Below, in pieces: positions 63,936-64,000 of a DNA stretch of 64,000 nt. The stretch's first letter is position 1, and the number at the start of each line of letters is the position of its first letter. The position numbers and the translations under genes are program-made. Source of the stretch: Bacteroidales bacterium UBA4814 (GTDB lineage Bacteria; Bacteroidota; Bacteroidia; Bacteroidales; UBA7960); assembly GCA_002402465.1 (NCBI GenBank), contig DHFW01000030.1, positions 82,604 to 146,603 on the forward strand. Reading direction: 5' to 3'. Below the pieces are notes generated by a model. It was not told the DNA's origin, made no database searches, and saw nothing but the letters and a program-made list of their open reading frames with translations.

Positions 63936-63961
63936 TGGGGGCAAATATAAATTTGCCCCCA
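63936..63961. terminator. Terminator after the glycosyltransferase group
   Basis: TGGGGGCAAAT at 63936-63946 pairs perfectly with ATTTGCCCCCA at 63951-63961 around ATAA, followed by TCTTTAGTTT. It ends the group of four genes starting at 59496. The remaining 39 bases to the window end show nothing. Confidence 0.8.
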
Positions 63962-64000
63962 TCTTTAGTTTGGCGTTTAACTAGATAAATTTACGTTTTT

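Overview
The window reads as chromosomal DNA of an anaerobic or fermentative member of the Bacteroidota (Bacteroidales/Marinilabiliales-like). The grounds are Bacteroidota-type promoter elements (TAnnTTTG at -7), several secreted proteins ending in type IX secretion (T9SS) sorting domains, SusA-like amylases, tryptophanase, a Na+-pumping methylmalonyl-CoA decarboxylase and an NAD-linked formate dehydrogenase. Nothing species-specific was recognised. I saw no rRNA, tRNA, CRISPR array, insertion sequence or prophage.

Layout. 1-402 is the tail of a cell-surface Ig-like protein. 563-4675 is a five-gene operon (mce, mmdA, oadG, biotin carrier, oadB) converting methylmalonyl-CoA to propionyl-CoA while exporting Na+; meaB, the chaperone GTPase of methylmalonyl-CoA mutase, lies about 21 kb downstream. 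4745-6936 holds a NarL-type response regulator and its hybrid kinase. 7102-13629 holds an alpha/beta hydrolase and a minus-strand run: tyrS, GH13 amylase, mgsA, second GH13 amylase. 13958-26267 is housekeeping: reductase, lnt, tetR, queG, ruvB, LuxE-like enzyme, MntP-like transporter, msrC, tnaA, plsC, a frameshifted outer-membrane protein and meaB. 26451-30922 holds a secreted phospholipase-C-fold protein, a penicillin-acylase-family hydrolase and a small membrane protein.

31088-33334 is a T9SS surface protein broken by two homopolymer frameshifts. 33607-38207 encodes a three-subunit formate dehydrogenase (NuoE-like, NuoF-like, FdhA). 38355-41579 is an AddA/RecB-like helicase-nuclease. 41849-48875 carries two CYTH-type proteins, a truncated SLC13 transporter, two lipoproteins, an ECF sigma factor overlapping a membrane-anchored beta-barrel protein, and CorA. 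48903-59350 is a surface/glycan region: two CotH-kinase T9SS proteins flank an ATP-cone/Mrr-type nuclease, a SusA-like amylase and a scar of two fused, decayed genes. 59496-63896 is a glycosyltransferase/methyltransferase group that probably builds a lipid-linked glycan.

The most interesting points are the ATP-cone nuclease, the MntP homologue with Asn at both key Asp positions, the secreted PLC-fold protein with a near-complete zinc-ligand set, the peroxiredoxin/sensor chimera, the sigma/barrel pair and several unexplained intergenic repeats. At least four likely frameshifts sit in or beside homopolymers, so assembly error must be excluded before calling those genes dead. No single clearly new multi-gene system stands out.
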